A stretch of 64,000 nucleotides of DNA from Sinorhizobium sp. 6-70 (lineage in GTDB: Bacteria > Pseudomonadota > Alphaproteobacteria > Rhizobiales > Rhizobiaceae), in assembly GCF_030124375.1 (NCBI RefSeq), contig NZ_JASKLS010000006.1:62001-126000 (forward strand), written 5' to 3'. Position numbers and translations under genes: made by a program. Within the stretch, counting starts at the first letter, position 1. Every line of letters begins with the position of its first letter. This document shows positions 18,466 through 26,705 of this stretch, piece by piece. The notes under the pieces are model-generated. The model ran no database searches, was not told where the DNA came from, and worked only from the letters and a program-made list of their open reading frames with translations.

Positions 18466-19464
18466 ATGACGGCTCTTGCCGACAAAATCGAGGCCATCGA
18501 GCTGTCCGTCGTCGTCCCCGTGTTCAACGAAGAGGACAGCGTGGGGCCGCTCGTCGCACGCATCCGCGACGCAATGGCCGCCTTCAGCCAGCCATGGGAA
18601 CTGATCCTTGTGGATGACGGCAGTACCGACCGTACCCTTGCCAATGCCCGCGCCGAACTTTTTTGTCCGGACCTGAGGCTGAAGATCATCGAACTGCAGA
18701 AAAATTTCGGTCAGACCGCCGCCATGCAGGCCGGTATCGATGCCGCCTCCGGACGATTGATCGCGACGCTTGACGGCGACCTGCAGAATGACCCCGCCGA
18801 CATTCCGCGCATGGTCGCGGCGATCGAAGAACGCCAACTGGACCTCCTCGTCGGATGGAGAAAAAACCGCCGGGACGGTCTGCTGCTCAGAAAAATTCCC
18901 TCGTGGTGCGCCAACCGGCTGATCGGCAAGATCACCGGAGTGAGGCTCCATGACTACGGTTGCAGCCTGAAGGTCTATCGCGCCTCGATCATCAAGCAAG
19001 TCAAACTGATGGGCGAAATGCACCGGTTCATTCCGGCCTGGGTTGCCGGCGTCGTGCCCAGCAGCCGGATCGGCGAGATGCCGGTCACGCATCACGCCCG
19101 CCACTTCGGCGCGTCAAAGTATGGCATCTCGCGCACGTTCCGTGTCATACTCGACCTTCTGGCCGTGCTCTTCTTCATGCGCTACAAGGCGCGCCCAGGC
19201 CACTTTTTCGGATCCATCGGGCTTGCTACCGGCGGTTTGAGCGCACTCATCCTCTTCTATCTGGCCATCGACAAATTCATTCTCGGCAACGATATCGGCA
19301 ACCGCCCGATGCTGATGGTCGGGGTGATGCTGTTCCTGTCTTCGATCCAGCTCATCACCACCGGCATCCTTTCTGAAATGATGGCCCGCGCCTATTTCCG
19401 CGACGACGAGACGACAAGCTATATCGTGCGCCAGGTCTTCGAGCAGGAACAGGCCGATGCTTGA
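18466..19464 (+). CDS. GT2 glycosyltransferase, polyprenyl-phosphate sugar synthase type
   Basis: The 332-residue protein has an N-terminal GT-A domain (VVVPVFNEEDSVGPLV; ILVDDGSTDRT; TLDGDLQNDP as the metal-binding DXD-like motif; then KNFGQTAAMQAG) and two C-terminal TM helices (about 240-262 and 275-298). This layout is that of DPM1/ArnC/GtrB enzymes, which load a sugar onto undecaprenyl or dodecaprenyl phosphate on the inner membrane. It overlaps the following GT39 gene by 8 bp, so the two are coupled. The pair resembles the RgtE plus RgtA-D system for galacturonic acid in Rhizobium LPS; sugar identity is inference. A TTG start at 18445 is possible. Confidence 0.87.
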   Translation: MTALADKIEAIELSVVVPVFNEEDSVGPLVARIRDAMAAFSQPWELILVDDGSTDRTLANARAELFCPDLRLKIIELQKNFGQTAAMQAGIDAASGRLIATLDGDLQNDPADIPRMVAAIEERQLDLLVGWRKNRRDGLLLRKIPSWCANRLIGKITGVRLHDYGCSLKVYRASIIKQVKLMGEMHRFIPAWVAGVVPSSRIGEMPVTHHARHFGASKYGISRTFRVILDLLAVLFFMRYKARPGHFFGSIGLATGGLSALILFYLAIDKFILGNDIGNRPMLMVGVMLFLSSIQLITTGILSEMMARAYFRDDETTSYIVRQVFEQEQADA

Positions 19465-20968
19465 TACGGTCAATCGTCGCCCCGACACGGTCTTCCTTGC
19501 CGTTTCGGGATATTTCCTGCTGTGCGTGCTGCTGCGTCTTTCGGTCTCCAATTCGCTCGAGATCGATGAGGCGGAGCAGGCTTTTCTGTCGCAGTTCCTG
19601 CAACTGGGCTACGGGCCACAGCCTCCATTTTACAACTGGCTGCAATACGGCTTGGGCCAATTGTTCGGCACGTCGCTTGTGGCCATGACGGTCCTCAAAA
19701 ACGGGCTGCTCTTCCTTTGCTGTCTCTTTTATGGTCTCGCAGCGCGCCTCGTTCTTGCTGACAGGCGCCTTTCGGCGATCGCGATGCTCGGCGTCCTGAC
19801 ATTGCCGCCGGTCTTCCTGCTTGCGCAACGCGATCTCTCGCACACGGTCGCTGCGCTTTTCGCCGTTTCGCTTTTCCTCTACGGCTTCCTGCTGACACTC
19901 ACGCGACCGAGCCTCTTTTCCTATCTGCTTACAGGCGCTGCAGTCGGGATCGGCGTGATCTCGAAGTACAACTTCGTCCTCGTGCCGGTCGCCGCGATCA
20001 TTGCCGTGCTCCCTGAGCGGGACCTGCGCGCCCGCATCTTCGATTGGCGAGTGCTCGCAGCCATGGCGGTCGCCTGCCTCATCGCGCTGCCGCACGGTTA
20101 CTGGGTGCTTCAGAATCTCGATTCCGCGTCGAGCGGAACTTTGAACGAGATGAAGGAACGCGAGGTGGAGGGGCGTCTCCTGCAAGCAACCCATGGGGTC
20201 GTCGCGCTCGCCTCGGCGATCATCGGAGGCAGCATCGTCACGCTGCTCCTGTTCGGACTCGTCTTTCGCGCGAAGATTGGAGCGGTCTGGCGGGCCGAAA
20301 GCCAATGGACCCGGATCCTCGGGCGCATGATTTTGCTGTGCCTCTTTGCAGTGCTGCTGATCGTTCTCGGCGTGAGTGCAACGCATGTTCGTGAGAAATG
20401 GCTCGTGCTGTTTCTCGTCCTGCTCCCGCTCTATCTCTGTCTCAAGATCGAGGCGGCGCAAATTGATTTGTCCGGCTATCTCGGACGGTTCTTGTTGCTG
20501 GTCGGGATCATGGCCGTTGGTGCGCTCGTGGTCGTTTCGGCCCGTGTCATCGTACGGCCTTGGTACGGCGACTATTCGAGGCTGAACATTCCTTACGAAG
20601 CATTTGTCGAAGCGATCGCTCAGACCGAAGGCAAACAGCCGGCACTCGTCCTGACGGGTGACAAGCAGTTGGCGGGCAATATCCGCACACAATTGCGCGA
20701 TGCCTTTGTCGCCATCCCCCATCTTTCGAATGTGCCTGCGACCGATATGTCCAGACGACCCCTTCTGGTGGTCTGGCGGGGCGAGGAGAACAAGGCGCAG
20801 CAGCCTATTCCCGAGATTCTGAAGAACGCCTTGACGACGTTCGGTATCCCGGAAGCGGGGATGAATCCGCGCTCGGTGGCCCTACCCTATCTCTACGGCC
20901 ACGATTCGCAACGATACGCGTTCAACTATATCTGGATCGGGGAACAAGACGCGGTCGCCGGCAGGTAA
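19457..20968 (+). CDS. GT39-type (PMT/ArnT-like) integral membrane glycosyltransferase
   Basis: The 503-residue protein has an acidic first periplasmic loop with LEIDEAEQAF, the DE-type catalytic motif of PMT_2/ArnT transferases, followed by QPPFYNWLQY, and about ten to twelve TM segments. The C-terminal ~110 residues form a soluble periplasmic domain. Such enzymes move a sugar from a polyprenyl-phosphate carrier to LPS core, lipid A or another envelope acceptor. The start overlaps the stop of the GT2 gene (ATG within CCGATGCTTGA), so the donor synthase and transferase are made together. Confidence 0.87.
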   Translation: MLDTVNRRPDTVFLAVSGYFLLCVLLRLSVSNSLEIDEAEQAFLSQFLQLGYGPQPPFYNWLQYGLGQLFGTSLVAMTVLKNGLLFLCCLFYGLAARLVLADRRLSAIAMLGVLTLPPVFLLAQRDLSHTVAALFAVSLFLYGFLLTLTRPSLFSYLLTGAAVGIGVISKYNFVLVPVAAIIAVLPERDLRARIFDWRVLAAMAVACLIALPHGYWVLQNLDSASSGTLNEMKEREVEGRLLQATHGVVALASAIIGGSIVTLLLFGLVFRAKIGAVWRAESQWTRILGRMILLCLFAVLLIVLGVSATHVREKWLVLFLVLLPLYLCLKIEAAQIDLSGYLGRFLLLVGIMAVGALVVVSARVIVRPWYGDYSRLNIPYEAFVEAIAQTEGKQPALVLTGDKQLAGNIRTQLRDAFVAIPHLSNVPATDMSRRPLLVVWRGEENKAQQPIPEILKNALTTFGIPEAGMNPRSVALPYLYGHDSQRYAFNYIWIGEQDAVAGR

Positions 20969-20972
20969 GCCT

Positions 20973-21077
20973 CTACGGCGCGGCCGCGTCTTATCAGACC
21001 CGAAGGACGCTCTAGCACTTTGAATTGGCGCATGTTTTATCCTTAAATCGGCTACGATTTAAGGGAACACACGGTAG
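20973..21077. repeat. RIME element
   Basis: The 105-bp copy begins CTACGGCGCGG and ends CGGTAG; the second palindrome has arms CCTTAAATCG/CGATTTAAGG. It lies between the convergent GT39 and diacylglycerol-kinase genes. Confidence 0.85.
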
Positions 21078-21090
21078 TGAGGCGCTCATT

Positions 21091-21990
21091 TTATGGCGTG
21101 CCGACCAGCAGCTTCAGTTCGCCGGGATGAATGCGTAGCGCGACGTCCCGGCCCATCGGCAAAAGCTCGCCGTCGATGACACAATTGATCTTTCGGTCGA
21201 CCTTCGGGAAATGCAGGTCGACCGCGATGGCGCTCATCTCCGTGATCAAAGGGCTCGCGCGGAACTTGCCGCGCAGGATAGCGAAGGCAAGCTTCGCGAC
21301 GCCGGCAGGCTTCAGAGGCGGCGCGGTGTAGAAGCCGAGATGCCCGCTCGTCACGTCATCCGCATACATGAACGTGGAGTGGCCGAAATGGTTGTTCGAG
21401 ACCGAAATCGCCGAAACATGCCGGCGTTCCCTGTGGCCGTCGGCATCGAACTCGATTTCAAAATCCGGTGGGTTGAAAACAACGCCGATCGCCGCGCGGG
21501 TGCTTGCACCAATCTTTCCAAGCCGCGAGGCGAAACGGTAGGACTTACGATACCGCACCAGACGGGCATGCAGGCCCATGGAAAATTGATGAACAAAGGC
21601 GCGGCCGTCGGCGCTGCCGATATCGCCATCGATGATTCTGCCATGAGCAAGAACCGCCGGCGCCTTCCAGATATCGAGCGGCAGCTTCAATGAGCGCGCG
21701 AAAAGGTTCATCGTTCCGGCCGGGATGACGCCGAGCGGCATGCGGTTCTTCCACGCGACTGCGGCAGCGGCCGAGATCGTGCCGTCGCCGCCGCCGGCAA
21801 CGATCGCGTCAAGATCACCCCTCCGGCAGGTTCTCTCCAGCATATCCCGCATGTCGCCGGCCTCGACAACCGCGACTTCTATCTCATGTCCGGCAGCGCG
21901 AAAGACTTCTTCCACGGTCCTGCCATAGGCCTCCATGTCCGTCGTGCGGAACGTTCCCCCATCTCGATTGAAGATGGCTTTCACTTTCAT
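21091..21990 (-). CDS. Diacylglycerol/lipid kinase family protein (DAGK_cat)
   Basis: The 299-residue protein starts at MKVKAIFNRDGGTF (ATG 21990; ten codons of a longer frame are rejected). It has the DAGK catalytic GGGDGT motif (IVAGGGDGTISAAA, near residue 65), PLGVIPAGTMNLFARS and the C-terminal half of the fold with INCVIDGELLPM. Family members phosphorylate diacylglycerol, sphingoid bases or related lipids with ATP. The acceptor here is not clear. It is convergent with the GT39 gene and on the same strand as the Lrp regulator upstream. Confidence 0.85.
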   Translation of the reverse strand: MKVKAIFNRDGGTFRTTDMEAYGRTVEEVFRAAGHEIEVAVVEAGDMRDMLERTCRRGDLDAIVAGGGDGTISAAAAVAWKNRMPLGVIPAGTMNLFARSLKLPLDIWKAPAVLAHGRIIDGDIGSADGRAFVHQFSMGLHARLVRYRKSYRFASRLGKIGASTRAAIGVVFNPPDFEIEFDADGHRERRHVSAISVSNNHFGHSTFMYADDVTSGHLGFYTAPPLKPAGVAKLAFAILRGKFRASPLITEMSAIAVDLHFPKVDRKINCVIDGELLPMGRDVALRIHPGELKLLVGTP

Positions 21991-22213
21991 GAAACGTCTT
22001 TTTCTCCATGACCTCGTCAAACCTGTCAGATCACAGATAAGCGCGGCGGTGGGCGTTTCCAGAGGCCCAAGCGGGAATCAGGTGCGTCCGTCTCCGGCAC
22101 GGCGGTCGATCGGTCGTGCGAAGGCCTTGAGCGCCAGTCGATCGGTGCTGCAGAAGACGTGTTCGTCGCCCCATGCCTTCAGGGCCGTGATCACGGGTTC
22201 AGGCTCTCGCCCT

Positions 22214-22687
22214 TCATGGCAATGAGGGCAGCTTCAGCGGACCACCCGTCTTGATGGACCGGATCGCGAAGTTCGATCGGATATCGGTAACGCCCGGCAG
22301 GGCGAGCAGGGTTTCGGTCAAGAGCCTCTCATAGGCCGAGAGGTCCTCGACCACGACCTCCGCCAGGAAATCGGCGTTGCCGGAGATCAGAAAGCAGGAG
22401 ACCACCTCCGGAACCGCCAGCAGCGATTCCTGCTGGCGGCGTGCGTTTTCCTGGCTGTGATGGCCAACCTTTATCTCGACGAAGACCGTCAAACCAAGAC
22501 CGACTTCCTTGCGGTCGATATCGGCGCGATAGCCGCGCAGGACCCCTGATTTCTCAAGATTGCGAATACGCCTCAGGCAGGGCGATGGCGACAAGTTCAC
22601 GCGCTCGGCAATCTCCACATTCGTCGCGCGCGCATCCTCCTGGAGGATCTTCAGGATGGCGATGTCGAATTTATCTAGTTTTGGCAT
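22214..22687 (-). CDS. Lrp/AsnC family transcriptional regulator
   Basis: The 157-residue protein has an N-terminal winged helix-turn-helix (FDIAILKILQEDARATNVEI, then AERVNLSPSPCLRRIRNLE) and a C-terminal RAM ligand-binding domain (from about residue 65; AVPEVVSCFLISGNADF, then LLALPGVTDIRSNFAIRSIK). Lrp-type proteins sense amino acids and often regulate a divergent transporter; here the divergent neighbour is a DMT exporter. An AT-rich palindromic tract sits right in front of its start. Autoregulation and control of the exporter are inference from this layout. Confidence 0.93.
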   Translation of the reverse strand: MPKLDKFDIAILKILQEDARATNVEIAERVNLSPSPCLRRIRNLEKSGVLRGYRADIDRKEVGLGLTVFVEIKVGHHSQENARRQQESLLAVPEVVSCFLISGNADFLAEVVVEDLSAYERLLTETLLALPGVTDIRSNFAIRSIKTGGPLKLPSLP

Positions 22688-22730
22688 AATTAATAATTAT
22701 TCCGCGTGCAATTGGCATATCATTGCTCCA
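22680..22730. promoter_or_regulatory. Candidate operator in the Lrp/DMT divergent region
   Basis: Immediately upstream of the Lrp gene is an AT-only run containing the perfect palindrome AATAATTATT (22692-22701) within ATAATTAATAATTATT, in an otherwise GC-rich region. Lrp proteins bind such AT-rich, imperfect palindromes. The shared 149-bp region also must hold the exporter promoter. Confidence 0.45.
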
Positions 22731-22836
22731 TATATGCTGACTGAGGCACCGATAGCAAGGACATGCCCTCGCGCCTGGCGCTAGTGTCTTCCCGATCAAA
22801 AACCCTTCGCAAACCCATCGGGAAGGAACACGAAAA

Positions 22837-23748
22837 ATGGTTGCGCTGACTCTCGATCGCGGCCCCGCCGCACCTGCCGCCGCCGGGTATGCCGGCGCAT
22901 TCATCACCGTGATGATCTGGGCGACCTGGATTCTGGCCACGCGGCATACCGCCGCAACAGCGCTCGGAACGATCGACCTCGGCCTCATTCGCTACGGGAT
23001 ACCGGCACTCGTGCTTGCGCCTGTCTGGTTGAAGACAGGCCTCATGCCCAAATCGCTGCCGCTGGCGCTTCTTGCCATGATGGTGGCGGGTTCCGGCGCC
23101 GTATTCTTCCAGGTGGCCGCCTTCGCCATTCATGCAACGCCCGCTTCGTCCGTCGGCGTTCTGCTCGGCGGCTCAATGCCGCTCGCGACCGCGCTGATCG
23201 GCGTCGTGTTCTTCAGCGAGCGCCCCGATCGCATGCGTATCATCGGCTTTGGCGCCATCGTCACCGGCGTCATCATCCTGCTCGTCCGCAGCCTCGGCGC
23301 ATCGGAGGGATCCACCTGGATGAGCTACGTGCTGCTACCTGCAGCCGCGACTCTCTGGGCAATCTATACCCACGCATTCCGACGCTCGGGCTTAAGCGCC
23401 GTGGAGGGCAGTGCGCTGATTGCGGTCTGGTCGTTTCTCATTCACCTCGCCCTGGCTTTCGTCTCCGGCACCACGCTCGCGAGCGTTCCGCTCGGCGAGG
23501 TCGGTCTTCAGGTCTTGAGTCAGGGCGTTCTTTCCGGCCTGGCGGCAACGCTTGCCTATGGCTTTGCGGTCCGTCGCCTCGGCGGCACGCAAGCGGCCGC
23601 CTTCACGGCTCTGACGCCGGTGCTCGCCATGTTCGGCGGCGCGGCCCTGCTCGGTGAAACGATCGGTTCGTTCGAGATCACGGCCGCGATCGTCACTTCG
23701 GCTGGCGTCGCCCTCTCGACCGGCATTCTCTCCCCGAGGCAGCCGTGA
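22837..23748 (+). CDS. EamA/DMT-family transporter
   Basis: The 303-residue protein has ten predicted TM helices in two EamA repeats (roughly residues 15-145 and 155-295), with AFAIHATPASSVGVLLGGSM and the second-repeat LGGTQAAAFTALTPVLAMFGG typical of drug/metabolite transporters. Divergence from an Lrp-type regulator points to amino-acid or related metabolite efflux. A GGGAAGGA-like ribosome-binding site precedes ATG 22837. An intrinsic terminator follows. Confidence 0.88.
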   Translation: MVALTLDRGPAAPAAAGYAGAFITVMIWATWILATRHTAATALGTIDLGLIRYGIPALVLAPVWLKTGLMPKSLPLALLAMMVAGSGAVFFQVAAFAIHATPASSVGVLLGGSMPLATALIGVVFFSERPDRMRIIGFGAIVTGVIILLVRSLGASEGSTWMSYVLLPAAATLWAIYTHAFRRSGLSAVEGSALIAVWSFLIHLALAFVSGTTLASVPLGEVGLQVLSQGVLSGLAATLAYGFAVRRLGGTQAAAFTALTPVLAMFGGAALLGETIGSFEITAAIVTSAGVALSTGILSPRQP

Positions 23749-23764
23749 TCGGCATAAGAAAAAA

Positions 23765-23803
23765 CGACCCGGAAACGCTGGTTTCCGGGCCGGTCTTTTT
23801 TTG
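23765..23803 (+). terminator. Intrinsic terminator of the DMT transporter gene
   Basis: A 9-bp stem (CCCGGAAAC, 23768-23776, with GTTTCCGGG, 23781-23789) is extended by further G-C pairs and followed by a T-rich run (TCTTTTTTT, 23794-23802), 17 bp after the stop codon. Confidence 0.85.
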
Positions 23804-23817
23804 CTTCCTTTGGCTTT

Positions 23818-23907
23818 GCAGCGGCGTGCGTCTTCAGGACGCACAAAGGACGCTGCAAGTCTTCCCGTATCGGTCCGAAAATCGATTCCGATTTTCGGAC
23901 CGATACG
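23818..23907. repeat. Variant RIME with a different second palindrome
   Basis: The left part (TGCAGCGGCGTGCG ... AAAGGACGCTGCA) is the first RIME palindrome in diverged form. The right part, 23866-23907, is a 42-bp palindrome with arms CGTATCGGTCCGAAAATCG, unrelated to the usual CATG/AAATCG arm. It abuts the stop codon of the ABC permease gene (23908) and may serve as its transcription end. Confidence 0.7.
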
Positions 23908-24795
23908 CTAACCGTGAACGATCTCGCGATGTCTCTGCAAGCGATGACCATAGGCCTGGCTGACCCGATCGAAGATGATCGCGATGCCGACGATGGCGAG
24001 GCCGTTGAAGATGCCGAGCGTGAAGTACTGATTGGCGATCGCCTTCAAAACCGGCTGGCCCAGCCCCTGAACACCGATCATCGAGGCAATCACGACCATG
24101 GCGAGCGCCATCATGATCGTCTGGTTGATGCCGGCCATGATCGTCGGCAAGGCGAGCGGCATCTGCACGTTCTTCAGCTTCTGCCAGCTTGACGAACCGA
24201 AGGCGTCCGCGGCCTCGAGCACGTCCTTGTCGACAAGCCGTATGCCGAGATTGGTAAGACGGATCATCGGCGGGATAGCATAAATGACGACGGCAATGAG
24301 GCCGGGAACCTTGCCGATGCCGAGCAGCATAACGACGGGGATGAGATAGACGAAGCTTGGCATCGTCTGCATCACGTCGAGCACCGGATTGACGACGTTC
24401 TGAACGCGATCGGAGCGCGACATGATGATGCCGATCGGTATGCCGATGGCGATCGACAGGACGGTACAGACGAAGATCATCGAGATCGTCTTCATCGTGT
24501 CGTCCCACATGTCGAAATAGCCGATGGCGAGAAGCGTGCCCACGCAACCAGCCACGATCTTCCAGTTGCGGCTGCCGAGCCAGGCAATCAGCGCGACCAG
24601 GATCAGGATGATCGGCCAGGGCGTCCGCGTCATGAAGCGTTCGGACTGGATCAGGAAGAACTGCAGCGGCTCGAAGAAAGACTCGATGCCGTCGCCATAG
24701 GCGCGCGTGAACGCCCGGAAACCTTCGTCGATCACTTTTTTCAGCTCTCGAAGCCGGTCATCGTCCATATGCGGAAATTTGGTCAGCCATTCCAT
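23908..24795 (-). CDS. Glycine betaine/proline-type ABC transporter permease (ProW/OpuAB-like)
   Basis: The 295-residue protein has an N-terminal soluble segment (to about residue 55) and six to seven TM helices, with the permease EAA-type motif around AADAFGSSSWQKLKNVQMPLA, and the ProW-like PVLDVMQTMPSFVYLIPVVMLLG. The start at MEWLTKFPHMDDDRL (24795) fits ProW-type N termini. It forms the channel of a binding-protein-dependent importer of quaternary amines with the gene upstream. No ATP-binding subunit gene is adjacent, which is unusual for this family. Confidence 0.9.
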   Translation of the reverse strand: MEWLTKFPHMDDDRLRELKKVIDEGFRAFTRAYGDGIESFFEPLQFFLIQSERFMTRTPWPIILILVALIAWLGSRNWKIVAGCVGTLLAIGYFDMWDDTMKTISMIFVCTVLSIAIGIPIGIIMSRSDRVQNVVNPVLDVMQTMPSFVYLIPVVMLLGIGKVPGLIAVVIYAIPPMIRLTNLGIRLVDKDVLEAADAFGSSSWQKLKNVQMPLALPTIMAGINQTIMMALAMVVIASMIGVQGLGQPVLKAIANQYFTLGIFNGLAIVGIAIIFDRVSQAYGHRLQRHREIVHG

Positions 24796-24870
24796 TTTGA
24801 TTCCCCTTCGCATTGCTCCACGCGGCATTTTTGTCTTGTTGTTTTCCGCCGCCGGTCATCAAACAAGAAC

Positions 24871-24891
24871 GGCGCGCATGAAATGCGCGCC
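24871..24891 (-). terminator. Intercistronic hairpin between binding protein and permease genes
   Basis: A 9-bp perfect stem (GGCGCGCAT, 24871-24879, with ATGCGCGCC, 24883-24891) with a GAA loop lies 19 bp after the binding-protein stop. It has no U-run, so it more likely protects the upstream mRNA or causes partial termination, giving more binding protein than permease. Confidence 0.6.
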
Positions 24892-24910
24892 GCCCATTCG
24901 AATCAACAGA

Positions 24911-25909
24911 TCAAAGCGCGGCCTTGATCTTCTCTGCCACTTCCGGAGAGACCCACTTGGTCCAGAGGTCCGGATTTTCCTCGAGGAAATGCTTGGCACC
25001 TTCTTCGCCGCTCGCCTGATTGTCCGTCATCCAGGCCATGAGCTTGTTAACCGTATCGTTCGTCCAGGCGCGGGTATTGAGGTACTCCATGGCCGGACCG
25101 GCACGATCGGCGAAGGCCTTTGTCACCAGCGTCTGGACCTTGTCCTTCGGCCAGTCGTTCTTCTTCGGATCCGGGCAATCCGCAACCGTGTTGCAGCGCT
25201 TCCATTCGGCCATGTCGTTCGGCACGCCATGGTCGAGTTTGACCATCTCGTACTTGCCGAGCAGCGCCGTCGGCGCCCAGTAATAGCCGACCCAGCCCTG
25301 CTTGCGCTCGTAGGCCTTGGCGATCGAACCGTCGAGGCCGGCGGCCGAGCCGGTGTCGACCAGCGTGAAGCCCGCGGCCTCCGCGCCATAGGCCTTATAG
25401 AGCTGCGTCGTCACGACCGTGCCGCCCCAGCCCTGCGGACCGTTGAAGACGGCGCCCTTGCTCTGATCCTCCGGATCGGGGAAAAGCTCCTTGTGCTTCA
25501 ACACGTCGTCGATCGTCTTAATATCCGGATTGGCGTCGACGATGTATTTCGGTACCCACCAGCCCTGCACTGCGCCGTCCGACAGCGCGACCGCCGCGCC
25601 GACGAGCTTGCCTTCCTGAAGGCCGCGATTGACGACGTCCGGCAGAAGGTCGACCCAGCCTTCAGGCGCCACATCCGGCTCGCCCTTCTCGATCATCGAG
25701 GTAATCGTCGGCACCGTATCACCGACGACGAGCTCGGCGCTGCAGCCGTAGCCTTCGGTCAGGATGAACTTGTCCACGTTCGCCAGCACTTCGGCGCTCT
25801 GCCAGTTCATATTGGCGATCGTCACGTCGCCGCATTCTGCCGCCGATGCCGCACTGCCAAGGCCGAGAAGCCCGGCAGCAAGACAAGTCGTTGCAAGAAA
25901 TTTCTTCAT
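24911..25909 (-). CDS. Glycine betaine/proline-type ABC substrate-binding protein (OpuAC family)
   Basis: The 332-residue precursor from ATG 25909 has a signal peptide (MKKFLATTCLAAGLLGLGSAASA). The mature protein has the OpuAC fold signatures TIANMNWQSAEVLANVDKFI, then GYGCSAELVVGDT, PDVAPEGWVDLLPD and KQGWVGYYWAPT, the latter with aromatic residues suited to cation-pi binding of a quaternary ammonium. It delivers substrate to the permease encoded 115 bp downstream. The ligand could be betaine, proline betaine or choline; sequence alone does not settle it. A longer frame to 26002 precedes the signal peptide and is rejected. Confidence 0.9.
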   Translation of the reverse strand: MKKFLATTCLAAGLLGLGSAASAAECGDVTIANMNWQSAEVLANVDKFILTEGYGCSAELVVGDTVPTITSMIEKGEPDVAPEGWVDLLPDVVNRGLQEGKLVGAAVALSDGAVQGWWVPKYIVDANPDIKTIDDVLKHKELFPDPEDQSKGAVFNGPQGWGGTVVTTQLYKAYGAEAAGFTLVDTGSAAGLDGSIAKAYERKQGWVGYYWAPTALLGKYEMVKLDHGVPNDMAEWKRCNTVADCPDPKKNDWPKDKVQTLVTKAFADRAGPAMEYLNTRAWTNDTVNKLMAWMTDNQASGEEGAKHFLEENPDLWTKWVSPEVAEKIKAAL

Positions 25910-26026
25910 TTCGTTTCCCTCTGTTCTCGCGGTGTACGCATGGCGAACTGCCAGCCTCACCGCAGCGGCCGGCAGCGAACGGAACAAGGCCCCCTGCCCC
26001 AATCCGCCCGAATGGAAGCAACAGCT

Positions 26027-26132
26027 TACTGCATGTTTCCTTAAATCGGAGCCGATTTCAGGATAAAAACATGCAGCAATTCAAAGTGCTACAGCGATCT
26101 TCGTGCACCTGAAAAGACGCACGGCGCTGTAG
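26027..26132. repeat. RIME element, inverted orientation
   Basis: This copy is the reverse complement of the others: it starts TTACTGCATGTTTCC and ends GGCGCTGTAG. It lies about 118 bp upstream of the ABC binding-protein start, so it is probably in that gene's promoter or leader region. Confidence 0.85.
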
Positions 26133-26137
26133 GGCCG

Positions 26138-26311
26138 TCAATGCCTATTCGGATTGACGCCCTTAGCATTGCTACCGAGTCTTTCCGGCAAACACTTTTC
26201 CATTTGCGTCAGCAATTGCGCTGACTCCCGCGTCCCGGACACATAAAATTGATGGGCTTTCGGAAGGGACTGCTCGACGGCCGTTCTTCCTTCATGAAAA
26301 GACCCGATCAT
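26138..26311 (-). CDS. Possible small hypothetical protein
   Basis: The frame from ATG 26311 (MIGSFHEGRTAVEQSLPKAH) encodes 57 residues with a non-repetitive, coding-like composition. It lies between the RIME and the 74-bp repeats, downstream of ETF-QO on the same strand. No family is recognised and the ribosome-binding site is weak. Confidence 0.3.
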   Translation of the reverse strand: MIGSFHEGRTAVEQSLPKAHQFYVSGTRESAQLLTQMEKCLPERLGSNAKGVNPNRH

Positions 26312-26448
26312 CCGTGGACGCGACATTGGCCTCAAAAGGTTCGAGCGGCTCGGCTGACGGCCCGCGCCATCGCCGGCGGCTGCATTGCGCGCTCAGCAGA
26401 TCCAGCCCGCGCCGCTCGCGTCTCGCGAGTGGCGATGGCTCCACCTCC

Positions 26449-26705
26449 GAACATTGCATGTTCAGATAGACCGGCCCTTCGCCACGCTCTCTTCAGGCGG
26501 GGGTCCGGACGGGCCTGCCTCCGAACATTACATGTTCGGATAGACCGGCCCTTCGCCGCGCTCTCTTCCGGCGGGGGTCCGGACGGGCCTGCCTCCGAAC
26601 ATTACATGTTCGGATATACCGGCCCTTCGCCGCGCTCTCTTCCGGCGGGGGTCCGGACGGGCCTGCCTCCGAACATTACATGTTCGGATAGACCGGCCCT
26701 TCGCC
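26449..26705. repeat. 74-bp tandem repeat, three full copies plus a partial one
   Basis: Units start at 26449, 26523 and 26597, each exactly 74 bp and ending GGCCTGCCTCC; a partial 35-bp fourth unit runs 26671-26705. Each starts GAACATTACATGTTC, an inverted repeat GAACAT-N3-ATGTTC. Units 2 and 3 differ at one base; unit 1 has four more changes. The partial unit is the 3' end of the ETF-QO gene (codons for GEGPVYPNM plus stop), so the array appears to have grown from that gene end. The last ~39 bp of each unit has no match inside the gene. Confidence 0.93.

Noticed and set aside
19355..20722. 455-codon open frame opposite the GT39 gene
   Set aside because: Highly charged, antisense to a TM-rich protein, which is the usual artefact of GC-rich codon positions.
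22021..22213. Short frame with a coding-like C-terminal sequence (stop at 22078)
   Set aside because: About 39 residues on the minus strand between the lipid kinase and Lrp genes; no start signal or family, so not called a gene or remnant.
24707..26044. 445-codon open frame opposite the ABC binding protein
   Set aside because: Antisense shadow; the minus-strand product has a clear signal peptide and OpuAC fold.
26449..26705. Possible CRISPR array
   Set aside because: The repeats are direct head-to-tail 74-bp units without spacers, and there are no cas genes.
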